A stretch of 64,000 nt of DNA from Saccharomycopsis malanga (lineage: Eukaryota > Ascomycota > Saccharomycetes > Ascoideales > Saccharomycopsidaceae). Location: positions 1,550,001 through 1,614,000 of the forward strand of contig CP025323.1 of assembly GCA_004014935.1 (NCBI GenBank), written 5' to 3'. The notes under the pieces are model-generated. The model saw only the letters and a program-made list of their open reading frames with translations. It did not search any database and was not told the DNA's origin. The position numbers and the translations under genes were made by a program. Positions 51,428-61,393 of the stretch are shown piece by piece; within the stretch, counting starts at the first letter, position 1; each line of letters starts with the position of its first letter.

Positions 51428-53092
51428 ATGAGTCAATTGAGGCCGTTTTTAAAGAGCAAAAAGAAGGCTAAAAGCAGTCAAAATCATGTCGAATTTAGCA
51501 CAACTGAGGATATTCTTAATAGAGGAGCAGAAGAAGAAGAGGCTGGAGATAGATTTATGCTCTCTGATTTGTCCAAATCACTACGGTTCTATCAGAAAGC
51601 GTTCGACTACTATCTTCGTGCAGCGGACATGACGCTGAGCCTGCGCCTGCGTCTGCATACAGCAGAGGAGGACGCGCCACAGCTTCTTCTAGACTGTATG
51701 TACAATTCGTCGCGGTTGCTTTTCCATGTTTACAACGAGTTTGTTAAAGATGACATAATCAACTTTAGTATTGATATAAAGAACATTGACAATGTTGTGA
51801 ACAGCCAGAACCTGATTTTGCAAACGTTACCAAGTATTCTACAGAAGCATGAAGATGCAATCAAGATGCACCAACTGCAGTCCGCATCAACGCCGCATTT
51901 CCCCTGGGACTTGTATTATAACACGTGCTTAGTTTACACTGAACTTATCGAAGATGCAAACGATGACGCTTTGCTGCTTGTCGACTTGCAGCAGTATGCG
52001 ACACGCACAGTACTGCTTTTCAAGCAAATTTTAGAGTTTCAGGTTGCCGAATTGACATCTTTAATAGCTGATTTGACAGACAAGCGCCCAGATGAGATGC
52101 AGCACCTGCATGAATCACATGACGAAAATAGCCTGGAAGAGTATCTGACGCAGGAATCTATTGTCCCTTCGACGGTTTTGGAAACCATCATTTCTGTTTA
52201 TAGCTTTATACATGCATTTTATGAGGCAGTTACTCTCAACAACGCCTACCGGCAGCAACTCAATCCTGACGTTACTGTCCAGATTAGGCAACTCGCCCAG
52301 ATGGTTGACACGGTTCTACACGAATTAGTTACCCGGTTTCATAAGACAAACACAGTAGAAAGTGAGCCCATTTTGGGTAATTTGGAAGAGAAGCAACTTG
52401 TGCAGCTTGAAATCATCAAAACCGCGGTTTCCGGTCTCGAAACCGAATCGTTAAACGCCTTGATACAGTTATGGGACAAGAAGATTTTGGAAATAGGGGT
52501 TTCGTCACCTGCAGAGGATGCAGAAATGTTTGCAGAAAAATATTTAGTGATTGCAGACAACTTTCAAAACTTTTATGACAGAAATGAAATTGGTGACGTA
52601 GAGACGCATTGGAAGCTTCTTTCAACATTGACGGTGTATTACAGGAAGGCGCAGGACGTGTACACGCATCTCTTGAAGCAGACGCAAGCCAAAGTTCAAT
52701 TGAATGCAAACAATTCTGCAGACATTTCTCCGTTAGTTGTGCAGTTGGCAACAATTTTGATGGCGCGTGCGGACGTTGACGTGGTGCGCTTACATCATGT
52801 AGGATTTGCGTCGTTCCCAACAAGACATGCCGCGCAGCCTGTGCTTGAGAAAAACGTGCAGGTATGCTTGAAAAACGCATTGGCATACTTGTCGCTAAAC
52901 TGTGGGTTGCGGGAAAAACTTGTCGACAAGTTGTCGAGACGCCAGAAACGCTACCAAGCAATGGCACGTCAATATATACTTGGTATTGTGCCTAATCTTT
53001 CTGCAAGCAGCAATGATGAAAAAACACTTGTCAAAATAGAAGTTGAGGGCCTTCGGGATTTGGATGCTTATAAAGGTTTTTCCTTCCCATGA
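51428..53092 (+). CDS. helical (TPR-like) protein of unknown function
   Basis: 554 residues from an ATG. The N terminus is basic and Ser-rich (FLKSKKKAKSSQN), then acidic (RGAEEEEAGDRFML). The rest is rich in amphipathic helices: SLRFYQKAFDYYLRAADMTL resembles a TPR helix pair, as do LDCMYNSSRLLFHVYNEFV and LTVYYRKAQDVYTHLLKQT. There is no signal peptide, membrane helix or catalytic motif. The conserved-looking start (SKSLRFYQKAFDYYLRAADM) suggests a fungal TPR-like protein family whose function I cannot name. In-frame CTG codons fall at hydrophobic positions of helices here, consistent with ordinary Leu decoding but not proof of it. Codon use is somewhat more GC-rich at third positions than in the flanking DNA. 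Confidence 0.8.
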   Translation: MSQLRPFLKSKKKAKSSQNHVEFSTTEDILNRGAEEEEAGDRFMLSDLSKSLRFYQKAFDYYLRAADMTLSLRLRLHTAEEDAPQLLLDCMYNSSRLLFHVYNEFVKDDIINFSIDIKNIDNVVNSQNLILQTLPSILQKHEDAIKMHQLQSASTPHFPWDLYYNTCLVYTELIEDANDDALLLVDLQQYATRTVLLFKQILEFQVAELTSLIADLTDKRPDEMQHLHESHDENSLEEYLTQESIVPSTVLETIISVYSFIHAFYEAVTLNNAYRQQLNPDVTVQIRQLAQMVDTVLHELVTRFHKTNTVESEPILGNLEEKQLVQLEIIKTAVSGLETESLNALIQLWDKKILEIGVSSPAEDAEMFAEKYLVIADNFQNFYDRNEIGDVETHWKLLSTLTVYYRKAQDVYTHLLKQTQAKVQLNANNSADISPLVVQLATILMARADVDVVRLHHVGFASFPTRHAAQPVLEKNVQVCLKNALAYLSLNCGLREKLVDKLSRRQKRYQAMARQYILGIVPNLSASSNDEKTLVKIEVEGLRDLDAYKGFSFP

Positions 53093-53159
53093 GGCGCATG
53101 TGCAGGCAGGCATGTTATGCATGTTATGCATGAATCTTTAAAATCTTCATTGGATGATA

Positions 53160-53407
53160 ATATCTATATATGTCGAGCGTATATATGCGCTATGTCTAAA
53201 GGGGCTTGAGAAAAGTCCAAACAAGTCCACCAACTTGTCACTTCATTGGAAAGTTATCACTAGGTCTTGTTTGAGACAAGTTGCACTCGCTTGTTCAACA
53301 TGGTAAAAAGTAGCGAGTAAAAATATTCCTAGTGAGGGAATCGAACCCAGGTCTTTTTCTCTCTTTTTCGAGAGCATTAAACCATTGAGCCAAACGGCAC
53401 AGTGGCA
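53160..53407 (-). mobile_element. family A element
   Basis: Minus strand: TATATATGTCGAGCGTATAT, GGGGCTTGAGAAAAGTCC, TTTGAGACAAGTTGCACTCG, AAAAAGTAGCGAGTAAAAAT, B-box complement GGAATCGAACCCAGGTC, CTCTTTTTCGAGAGCATTAA and a degenerate palindrome (CCATTGAGCC / GGCACAGTGG). It is nearly full length, convergent with the upstream gene and about 70 bp from its stop. Confidence 0.7.
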
Positions 53408-53519
53408 TATTATACTTATTGTACAAGATTATATCTAAGATTGCTTGTCTTTTATTAAATCAACTATTTATTTAAGCGGCGATATACACATTATTTATAT
53501 CGCTTAGCCTGCTGTAGGA

Positions 53520-53632
53520 TTTGAATACAGGATACGGGATATTTTCCATATTCTGTATCTAGAAACAGTATATATACCAGATGTTGTTTCCTGTTTCTAG
53601 AATAAGTATATATCCCATATACTGAATACCAA
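53520..53632. repeat. long imperfect inverted repeat
   Basis: The left arm (about 53522-53570: GAATACAGGATACGGGATAT, then TTCTGTATCTAGAAACAG) pairs with the right arm (about 53588-53632: CTGTTTCTAGAATAAG, then ATCCCATATACTGAATACC) around a loop of about 20 nt. Just to the right, TTAGTAAGATATACTAA is a second small palindrome. Confidence 0.6.
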
Positions 53633-53639
53633 CGCTGAC

Positions 53640-54424
53640 ATTAGTAAGATATACTAACATCATTACGTAACATTGAAAAATCTTTTGTTAAATTACATTG
53701 ACAGTTATTGGTAAAAAATAGACTGCTTTTCTATCGTATCTTTGGTCATTTGTCTGCTTTTTTGTTTCCTTCTTTACGTATCTTTGGCCATCTAGAAAGT
53801 ATGGCTACTACAGGCTGGCAGCATCATCAGTTACGAAACCAATCCAATCTATTTACTCCAGCAAAGTGTGTTTTCGGGCCTCATAAATATGGCCCCATGG
53901 CCATAAACCCAAACGTTTTGATGTAGGTGTGTAAGGAAAGCCGAATTATAAGCAAACGGCTAAGAACTGAGTATGGTCGACCCAATAAGAAGCAATCAGA
54001 AGAAAAAGAACAAAGAAGAGAAGATTGAAACTGAATAGGAAGACTAAAAGAAGAGTATAGGGGTTTGCCATCAATGATACAGCTGTAAATTAGATGCCAA
54101 TTCTAAGCTTGATAAAAATCAGTCTGTTTTTTATGAAACTTAGTCATCCTGCTCACAGCACTCTCTGGGAAGAGAAATAGATCTAAAATCTTGAGAAGAA
54201 CAAACTTGTGATTACCCAAATCGAATACGAGAGCCTTTACTCTCAATTTCGTTAGTTTTTGAGCAAACTCCACCAGTCAACCATATCCTAAGCGACAGCT
54301 AAAGTTTACCTCACTAGTTAAAAAATACCAACAGTCCAGAGAGCCAATTGAGATGCTCTTACTTCTGACTTTTAACAATAAAAATCTTTCAATACAATTG
54401 ATATATAGTTCTATCAAAAACTAA
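53640..54424. other. intergenic, nothing assigned
   Basis: AT-rich, with a 72-codon ORF at 53708 that contains a duplicated RIFGHL segment but no known domain. I do not call a gene. Confidence 0.35.
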
Positions 54425-55440
54425 AACGTACCTTATAATTTTTCGCAAAATAATAACCAAGTTTATTACCAACTTACAGTCCATATACAACTCCCATAAG
54501 ATCAACATAGAGCAAATCAGAAACCTAAACAGCGAAAAAGCAAAAAATTAAAATCCAAGTAACATTTAATCATTTAACTTGAACAGGAATAAAAGTTTTT
54601 CAAAACGGACTTACCAGAACAGAAGTGTAAGCTCCTCTTCGAACCTATAATACACAATATTGTTCTTAGCTTTCAAGATACGCGTTTCTTCGGGATAAAA
54701 CCTCATTTGTATACTAAAGGAAGGCTGAAAGCATACAAAACCTATGGAATAGTGTCACAAATAAAGAGAGATTCTCTAAGAGATGAAAAACACGATTTGC
54801 AACGATTTATGTGATATTTTCGACAAAATGATACTTTTGCATTATTTAATTATATTCAAAAGCCAAGTCTCAACAAAACAAACACAATATAAACACCAAG
54901 GATCCACAGAGTGTAGAAACATAACCTTTGCATGGTTTGGTCTACTCTAGAGATTGTAGAATATGACTTGAAAGAATCAACTTTTTCTCAAAATTGGCAA
55001 ATTTCGGTTTTATCAAATATTTATTCGAAAATCTGACTTTTATTATCATGAATAGTATTTTAAAGGAGGAAAAAAATCTAAAAGATTTTGTTATATTTTT
55101 TTAAATTAAATTAACCTGGATAACACTGGGTTTTTTCAATAATACCTTTGATGATTACTCCAAAACATCAACAGCGGGAATCGAGTACCAAAACCCCAAG
55201 TGAGGAACGCCACACTTGTTTTTCTGCACTATTCTGCACTATTTTGTGTGGCGCATGGCCCAACCAACTTGGCCACCTGGCAATAGTAAGGCATATAGGT
55301 ATATTTTTGTTAAAACAAGAAAATATCTTTTCGAGAGCACATTTTGGCAAATAACATGCCCTTTTTTTGCCAAGTGCTTTAACATAAAAATAAAAGGGTT
55401 ATTGGGTAATCTACGAAATATACTACGCCTTGAATTGATT
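54425..55440 (-). mobile_element. family B repeat, copy 7, with leader
   Basis: Minus strand. The 3' body (TATTACCAACTTACAGTCCA), TTTCTTCGGGATAAAACCTC, CACGATTTGCAACGATTTAT and the B-box complement GCGGGAATCGAGTACC are followed by GTGAGGAACGCCACACTTG and TGCACTATTCTGCACTATTT (the AATAGTGC subtype). CAACCAACTTGGCCACC is then followed by the leader GCACATTTTGGCAAATAACA and GGGTAATCTACGAAATATAC. Some 70 bp of body around the GCGTAATGTGC segment are missing. Confidence 0.65.
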
Positions 55441-55444
55441 TATC

Positions 55445-55974
55445 TATGAGATTGTAATATTAAGATGTATTTGTATTGAACTGAAAAAGGGGTAAAACGA
55501 TAGCTGAATATTTGTCAAGAGTGAGTCGATTATGATTAACCGAACATTTTTGAGCTTTCCCCATTGGGTTTTACCAAGTTTACCCTTAGCAGATCCGTCA
55601 AAAGGAAAATAGTTTTAGTAATTAAACTTTAAAGGTTATGAAAGATTGCAATTTGTTTGGTTTGACCGATTATTTGGCTCCATTATTTTTTGCTTGTTTT
55701 ATTTACTATTAATCTTCTTGCTTTGTTTCACCTCTTATTATCGGCTCTATTGTCTATTGATACTCATACATTATACAACCATTTAAAATTACACATTGTT
55801 TTTAAATTGACCAACTTGTTCAATAATTACATTCTTTCTAAATTGATCAACTTGTTCAGTTTATTGGAAATCAACATACACAAACAACAGTAGCCAGTGC
55901 ATTTTAAATTAGCATCTTTATACACATTCATCAGCTATCATTACCATATTCTACTTTTCAATGGTAGTATGTAG
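55445..55974. other. spacer with a family A scrap
   Basis: GATTATGATTAACCGAACAT and CCCATTGGGTTTTACCAAGT at 55527-55578 are an isolated family A piece. The rest is AT-rich; the 67-codon ORF at 55690 is not supported. Confidence 0.4.
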
Positions 55975-56165
55975 TGGGCCGGGTGGCTCAGTCGTCAGCA
56001 CTCTTGGAAAAGAATAAAACCCAACAGGTGCCCCGGTTCGATTCCTACCATGAACATTTCCACTCGCAGCTTTTTACAAGTATGGTTCTCCCCATTGGGT
56101 TTTACCAAAATACAGCGCTTATATAAGAAAGCAATATTTGCTGGGCTCGAAATTAACAAACTATC
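55975..56165 (+). mobile_element. family A element adjoining COQ7
   Basis: The clearest promoter match of the family: GGGTGGCTCAGTCGTCAGCA (A-box) and CCCCGGTTCGATTCCTACC (B-box) about 50 bp apart, with AGAATAAAACCCAACAGG between them. Then GGGTTTTACCAAAATACAGC, AATATTTGCTGGGCTCGAAA and a short ATCATCATTAT tail. The tail ends within about 20 bp of the COQ7 stop, in antisense to it. Confidence 0.75.
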
Positions 56166-56183
56166 ATCATTATAAAGTACATT

Positions 56184-56999
56184 TTACACTCTTTCGGCGG
56201 TCCAGATGGAAACCTTACAAATAAGCTTAATAATATCAGTGATTAGCCAATAAGGAACTGCGCTTTCAGCGTCATGCTCAATAGCAGTATCCAAATGCTC
56301 TAATTCTTGGTCTCTGAATAAGCGTATAGTTTGCTTAAGTGAGTTGATTTCCTCACTGACAAGTCCTGCACTGTTCTGTATGATTGCGCCGCTTTGCATA
56401 TCTTGCACAGGCAAATTGCCAAACTCGTTCATAAGAACTCGAAGTTGTGCATTGTAATGACCTCCAATAACAGTTTCCACTGCAACTGTGCAGGCCATAG
56501 CTGCTTCTTTGGAAATACTGCCAGTAACATACCCCAAACAAATGGCCCCCGCACGCCATACAGGGGTTAGAAGCGATGGCCGCACGCGTCGTGCAACCTG
56601 CAATGCATTAAAAGTGTTGTGGTGATGCACCTCCTGTTCCCACATATGCTCGAGCACGTGCTTCAAATGTGGGTGTTTTGCAACTAGGGCAAATATCTGG
56701 CCCTGGTAGATGTAATTGGCTCCGAGTTCTCCTGCTTGGTCCACTCTTATAACCCGATCCAAAAACTGCTGCTGTTCAGGTGTGAATTCAACAAACTTTT
56801 TGCCTTCAAGAAGCGTTTTTTGTTCTGCTTGTGCGTCATGTTCTCTGCGGGACACTTGCTGCAATTGTTCATGCTTCTCCTGCGCAATCTGTTGTGAAAT
56901 TCTCGTAAGCGTCGAAAAGTTGCACCGTGCACCCCTCGTTCTTGCCAATTGACATCCTCTATTGAACATCCTGTATTTGAATTGATTGCATGTAATCAT
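56184..56999 (-). CDS. COQ7: 5-demethoxyubiquinone hydroxylase Coq7/Cat5
   Basis: 271 residues, similar to the family after a mitochondrial presequence of about 40 residues rich in Arg (MITCNQFKYRMFNRGCQLAR). It is a matrix-side inner-membrane di-iron hydroxylase for the penultimate step of ubiquinone synthesis. The iron ligands lie in the usual repeats: IRVDQAGELGANYIYQGQ (about 83), HMWEQEVHHHNTFNALQ (about 117), ACTVAVETVIGGHYNAQLR and FRDQELEHLDTAIEHDAE near the C terminus. Between the presequence and the domain is a Gln/Glu-rich helix (EKHEQLQQVSRREHDAQAEQ). It is divergent from RIM1 with 286 bp between the two ATGs. Confidence 0.96.
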   Translation of the reverse strand: MITCNQFKYRMFNRGCQLARTRGARCNFSTLTRISQQIAQEKHEQLQQVSRREHDAQAEQKTLLEGKKFVEFTPEQQQFLDRVIRVDQAGELGANYIYQGQIFALVAKHPHLKHVLEHMWEQEVHHHNTFNALQVARRVRPSLLTPVWRAGAICLGYVTGSISKEAAMACTVAVETVIGGHYNAQLRVLMNEFGNLPVQDMQSGAIIQNSAGLVSEEINSLKQTIRLFRDQELEHLDTAIEHDAESAVPYWLITDIIKLICKVSIWTAERV

Positions 57000-57285
57000 T
57001 GTAATTGTCCAGTGCTAGCGAATTGAACACAAAAATTAATTAAGAAAAATAGAGAAAATCATCCAATAAAATATCCAAAAGGGGGCCTTTACACCCTGTA
57101 CATGCAAGTGCGCACATTACTACATATTTGCACATTGTCCTAACTCCCTGTTATGTTACCCGTCTGTTTATATTTCAATTCGCGAAAGATAAAAGCACGA
57201 GAAAACGGCCAGTAAATGATGGCGTTTATTTGAAACCAGAATAAACAACCATATTGCTTTTTAGTATATATATTATCAATTGAAG
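57000..57285. promoter_or_regulatory. bidirectional COQ7/RIM1 promoter region
   Basis: 286 bp between two genes for mitochondrial proteins. It contains GTACATGCAAGTGCGCAC at about 57101 and AGTATATATATTATC about 20 bp before the RIM1 ATG. Co-regulation is inference from the shared spacer. Confidence 0.45.
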
Positions 57286-57678
57286 ATGTTTAGACAAGCG
57301 GTTCCTGTTTCTAGAATTTTTGCCAGAAATGCTGGCTCTTTTGCTAAACTTTCTGTTCTTGGCAGAGTTGGCGCCGACCCTGTAGCTGGTGAAACAAACG
57401 GTGGCAAAGAATTTGTTAGATATAACATTGCCATCAACCCAGTAAAAGACGGACCGCCATCATGGTTCACTATTTCTGTTTTCCAGCCAAAACAAATGGA
57501 ATTGACCACCAGACTTCTCAAAAAGGGCTCTCTTGTCCATGTTGAGGCTAATGTCAGCACCAATACTTATGAGAAGTCTGACGGTACCACTGGCTACAGC
57601 ACCAATTACTTTCAACAGTCTTTCAATCTTATCAGCAGCCCTTACAATCCTGAAGGCCAAGCTGAAAACGAAAACTAG
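57286..57678 (+). CDS. RIM1: mitochondrial single-stranded DNA-binding protein Rim1
   Basis: 130 residues from the ATG; the frame opens two codons earlier with TTG. The N-terminal presequence MFRQAVPVSRIFARNAGSFA is Arg-rich and lacks acidic residues. The remainder is a bacterial-SSB-type OB fold: LSVLGRVGADPVAGETNGGK, FVRYNIAINPV, SWFTISVFQPKQMELTTRLL, KKGSLVHVEANVSTNTY and STNYFQQSFNLISSPYNPE. Length matches S. cerevisiae Rim1 (135). It is a tetrameric protein required for mitochondrial DNA replication and maintenance. Confidence 0.95.
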   Translation: MFRQAVPVSRIFARNAGSFAKLSVLGRVGADPVAGETNGGKEFVRYNIAINPVKDGPPSWFTISVFQPKQMELTTRLLKKGSLVHVEANVSTNTYEKSDGTTGYSTNYFQQSFNLISSPYNPEGQAENEN

Positions 57679-57844
57679 CGTTGGGACCAGTTTTGGCTCA
57701 CTGATGTTTCAAAAGTGTTTATTTTAACGAAACAGGATGTTTTCTATTTATTTACGTATCTATTTATTGGTAGTCAGTATCTGTGTGAAATGTGTACGTT
57801 GTTTTTGTTCTATAATGGAATGTAGTGAGTTTTTTGTAATAGTC

Positions 57845-57975
57845 GCTGGGCTAGATGGTTGGTTCAGCGGTTAGTGTTTTGGAGAAGAGATAAAAGACCT
57901 GGCAGAAGAGTTTAGCAGATAAAGACATGATAGGCTCAATGGCTAGAGCACTGTCCTCAGATGTCAGGAATCCCT
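57845..57975 (+). repeat. family A head, rearranged
   Basis: GCTGGGCTAGATGG and TTGGTTCAGCGGTTAGTGTT, GGAGAAGAGATAAAAGACCT, GGCAGAAGAGTTTAGCAG, then a second A-box-like CTCAATGGCTAGAGCACTG. The tail is replaced by an 11-bp tandem array. It lies in sense orientation about 170 bp downstream of RIM1. Confidence 0.5.
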
Positions 57976-57978
57976 AAT

Positions 57979-58045
57979 ATAACTTGATAATAACTTGATA
58001 ATAACTTGATAATAACTTGATAATAACTTGATAATAACTTGATAA
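57979..58045. repeat. 11-bp tandem repeat TTGATAATAAC x6
   Basis: Six copies of TAACTTGATAA-phase undecamer, directly at the 3' side of the family A head. Confidence 0.9.
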
Positions 58046-58184
58046 ATTAATCCAGCTGTACAGTAGAAGTTTTATCCTTTATAACTTAATGGTCCAAGTT
58101 TTGCTACTTTGTAGATTTTATACAAGTTTATAACTTAATGATCTAAATTTTAGATTTTATACATCTAATTCTTATTTTTTGATT

Positions 58185-58232
58185 GTTAATAATAATCTTA
58201 TATTTCGAGCCCAGTACATATCAGTTGGTTAA
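58185..58232 (-). repeat. family A tail fragment
   Basis: TTAATAATAATCTTATATTT followed by CGAGCCCAGTACATATCAGT; minus-strand tail only. The flanking 58046-58184 and 58233-58510 are AT-rich with nothing recognised. Confidence 0.6.
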
Positions 58233-58514
58233 TGTAGGTTTATTTTATTGGTTATTTACTAAGAGATGGAATAGTCACTTGTTTGAAGAATAGCCATTAA
58301 GATTTAGGAACAGTGAAGAAATTTGCTACAAAACAAGTTAGTGGTTCTATCAATGAGGCTCCATCTTTAGTAAAACTTGATAAAGATATACCTTGAGACT
58401 ACCTTTCATCAAAGAAAGAAATTAATGAGAAGCTATTATTAACAACTATATAAACGATAATGTAAACTTTTGTATGGATTTACGATTTTCAATATTATTG
58501 CAAACTTGGAAGAG

Positions 58515-58722
58515 AAACTGGCCTTATGGCCCAGTGGCCAGTGCTCTTGGAGAAGAGAAAAGACCCGGCAAAATAGTTTAGTAGGTAATACTCTCGAACA
58601 GGAATACGGGTGAGTCAACTATGATCAAAAGGACATGATTGGGTCTTACCAAGTCCTTTTTGAAATAGCGCGTAAACTGATATATACTGGGCTTGAGATA
58701 TAGGATACTATTATTATTATGA
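58515..58722 (+). mobile_element. family A element
   Basis: GGCCTTATGGCCCAGTGGCC head, GCTCTTGGAGAAGAGAAAAG, ACCCGGCAAAATAGTTTAG, GGGTCTTACCAAGTCCTTTT, AACTGATATATACTGGGCTT and ACTATTATTATTATG tail. Confidence 0.65.
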
Positions 58723-58769
58723 AAAGAACATATACATATATATTGTATAATTGAAGCTCTGATCAGGAT

Positions 58770-58955
58770 AATTTCATGGATAATAATCTTGAAGAGGAAA
58801 AAGACCTAACAGATTCAGATTTCGATTCCCAACACGAGCACTTTCTATTCGCCGCTTTTACCATGTTTAGCCGGTAATTCCACCTGTCTAAAACATTACA
58901 TAGCGCTCATATACGAAACTGATGAATATTGGGCTTGAAATATAAGATATTATTC
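58770..58955 (+). mobile_element. family A element, headless
   Basis: AAGAGGAAAAAGACCTAACA, B-box-like GATTTCGATTCCC, CGCTTTTACCATGTTTAGCC, CGCTCATATACGAAACTGAT and GGGCTTGAAATATAAGATAT with ATTATT. Family B copy 8 begins right at this tail. Confidence 0.6.
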
Positions 58956-60020
58956 TAATACCTTACTATTGCCAAGTGGCCAAGTTGGTTGGGCCATGCG
59001 CCACGTAAAATAGTGCATAATAGTGCAGATTAGTGCTAAAAATAAGTGTGGCGTTCCTCACTTTAGGTTTTGGGACTCGATTCGCGCTCTTCTCGTTTTG
59101 GAATAATCATCAAATGTTTTTTTGAATTAAATTAGTGATATCCAGGGTATTTTTATTTCAAAATATATAAAATGATAGTTTGAATTTTTTGGTATATTAT
59201 AGTATTATTTATAATAAAAAACACTAACTGTTTGCAGAAATTCCTCATCAAAACAGAAAATGTCAATTTTAACAAAAAGCTGATTCTTTTGAATAATTTG
59301 TAAAGTCTTAAACGCAAACCAAACGGTACAAAAAATCATATCTCTATAGTCTGTAAGCCTTAAAGTATTATATAATGTACATTGTTTTGAGATTTGACTT
59401 TTAGCTATAATTTAATAATAACAAAGTATCATTTTGTCGAAATTATCACATAATTTGTTAAAAACCATGTTTTTCACCTCTTAGAGACACTCTCTTTATT
59501 TTTTAACAACATTCAATAGGTTTCACTTGCTGTTAGTCTTCCTTCAAGATATGGACTAGCTTTTATTCCCAAGAAACACGTATCTCAAGAACTAAAAAAG
59601 TATTGGGTATTATAGGCTCTCAGAGGAGCTTATGCACGATTTTTAATCATTATATATTGTCAAACTAGCATATTTTGTTTTCTAGTTTATATTGAATATT
59701 TTATGGGGCTCGGAAAAGCGTAATGTGCTTATTAATATGCTTTATATCTCTGTTCAAACAAGTCCGTTTTATGAAAACATATATTCCTCTTCAAGTTAGA
59801 GTTGCAGATGCCTTAATGTTACTTTGACTTTGGCCTTTTATTTTTTCACTGTTCTAGTCCCTGATTGGCTTTATTAAATTCTTATCGGAGTTGTACATTA
59901 ACTGCAAATTGGTGATAAACTTTGGCTGTTTTTTTGCCAAAGAATATAAGGCAAGTTTTAGCTTTTAATACAACGGTATGTCAATTGTATTGGAAGAGTA
60001 TTGTTGAAAGCCTAAATTAA
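58956..60020 (+). mobile_element. family B repeat, copy 8
   Basis: ACCTTACTATTGCCAAGTGG, TTGGTTGGGCCATGCGCCAC, AATAGTGC repeats, AAGTGTGGCGTTCCTCACTT, GGACTCGATTCGCGCTCTTC, then the body (GTCAATTTTAACAAAAAGCT, ATTTTGTCGAAATTATCAC, AACACGTATCTCAAGAACT, CGTAATGTGCTTATTAATAT, GCAAATTGGTGATAAACTTT) and the 3' end GAAAGCCTAAATTAAGAG. It is full at the 3' end, as copy 5 is, and lacks the leader, which is replaced by the family A tail. Confidence 0.7.
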
Positions 60021-60869
60021 GAGTACAACATGCGATCAAAATGGATGTGTAAAATGGCCATTAAGAAGTAATAAATAAAGATCATCAACTTCTGTCAATG
60101 GTGTAAGCAATTGGAAATAGTTTTAATCTTTATAGTTGATAATAACTACTTTGATAAAAAACATTGCTGTTGGTAAACTTCATCTGAATCAAGATAGAAA
60201 AATATTTGAACTGCTGTGATAGTTGATAAATCAACGTGAGACGTGTAAAGGAATTTCACTGTTTCTAGTTTTTAATCAAAATAGTTGAGTCTCAACTGCT
60301 TGACATAGTTTTGTAAAATCATAAAATTCCTGTATTTTATCAAAAAGTATTAATATCGCCTGGCAATTCTACTTTAAAATAGATGTATCCATACTTGGCC
60401 AAATTTTAGTAAAAACTAGATGGAATTGATCAAGAAGAAGTCGAATAATTACACGACAAGTTTATATGAGGCAATGTGCATTAGTTGGACACTATAGCCT
60501 GTATTAATAATAATATTTTATATTTCGAACCCATCTAAATGTTATTATTATCTTGATGAGTTGTGCTATTTTTCTAATCTAGAGACATTCTTCTATACGG
60601 TTCTTACAAGGCATTGCATAGTTGATTGATTTTACTTTTGCTTTAGTAGTATCGTTCCTTTACTGTTGGTTGAAATAAAATATACAACATTTCATTCCAA
60701 ACCCCCTTTGTTATAATTACCATATAGTAAATAGTCATAGCATATTCAATTATGAACGCGGGCTTATTGACCCCCTACTTTTCCGCCTCTAAATTAGCCC
60801 CCCAAGCTAACTTTGGCCAGTAATCCTTAACGAATATCCAGGTTTTCCACTGTTTTACAGCTGAATACA
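60021..60869. other. upstream region of MMF1 with a family A tail scrap
   Basis: AATAATAATATTTTATATTT then CGAACCCATC (60505-60540) is a minus-strand family A tail remnant. The rest is AT-rich without a supported gene. Confidence 0.4.
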
Positions 60870-61393
60870 ATGTCAATCTTCTTACGCAACTCTGTTAGAA
60901 CATTTACAAGATTTCCAACAATGTCTAGAGCCAATTCCACCCTCACTCCAGTAAGTACTTTATAATTATAAAATGTTGAGTCATAGCAATGGCATTCTAA
61001 CAATTGTAGGTTTTTGGCAAGAATGCTGCCCCTCCTGCTGCTCCATATTCGCCTGGTATGAAAGTAGGCAACTTACTCTATGTTTCTGGCCAAGTTCCAT
61101 ACACCGCCGAGGGAAAAAAGGTCGAAGGTTCTATCACCGACAAAACCAAACAAGTTTTTAAAAACATTGAAGCCATCTTGGCTGCTGGTAATTCCAGTTT
61201 GGAAAAAGTCGTCAAGGTCAACATCTTCTTGACTGATATGAGCAATTTCAAAGAATTGAACGAGATTTACGGTACCTATTTCACTTCCCATAAACCAGCC
61301 AGAAGCTGTGTGGCTGTTAAAGAGTTGCCTTTGAATTCTGAGGTTGAAATCGAAGTCATTGCTGTTTCTGAGGAATCTGAATCAAAGATTTGA
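60870..61393 (+). CDS. MMF1: RidA/YjgF-family protein Mmf1/Hmf1, spliced
   Basis: Exons 60870-60950 and 61010-61393 give 154 residues. Exon 1 encodes an Arg-rich, acid-free presequence MSIFLRNSVRTFTRFPT followed by a second Met and SRANSTLTP. Exon 2 begins VFGKNAAPPAAPYSPGMKVG, then LLYVSGQVPYTAEGKKVEGS, LEKVVKVNIFLTDMSNFKEL and the active-site block KPARSCVAVKELPLNSEVEI. RidA enzymes hydrolyse reactive enamine/imine intermediates released by threonine/serine dehydratases; yeast Mmf1 also supports isoleucine synthesis and mtDNA maintenance. S. cerevisiae has separate mitochondrial (Mmf1) and cytosolic (Hmf1) genes. Here the internal Met could give a cytosolic form. An ORF-only call begins at an internal Met and loses the first 43 residues. 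Confidence 0.93.
60951..61009 (+). other. MMF1 intron, 59 nt
   Basis: Donor GTAAGTACTT, branch-site sequence ATTCTAACAA 9 nt before the acceptor TTGTAG. It joins complete codons (CCA then GTT), keeping the RidA frame. Confidence 0.92.

Noticed and set aside
53708-53926. 72-codon ORF with repeated RIFGHL
   Set aside because: Caused by a short DNA duplication; no family and no upstream promoter signals.
55975-56050. True tRNA gene with A and B boxes
   Set aside because: No acceptor stem pairing, anticodon arm or closing ends; the same sequence recurs as the head of family A.
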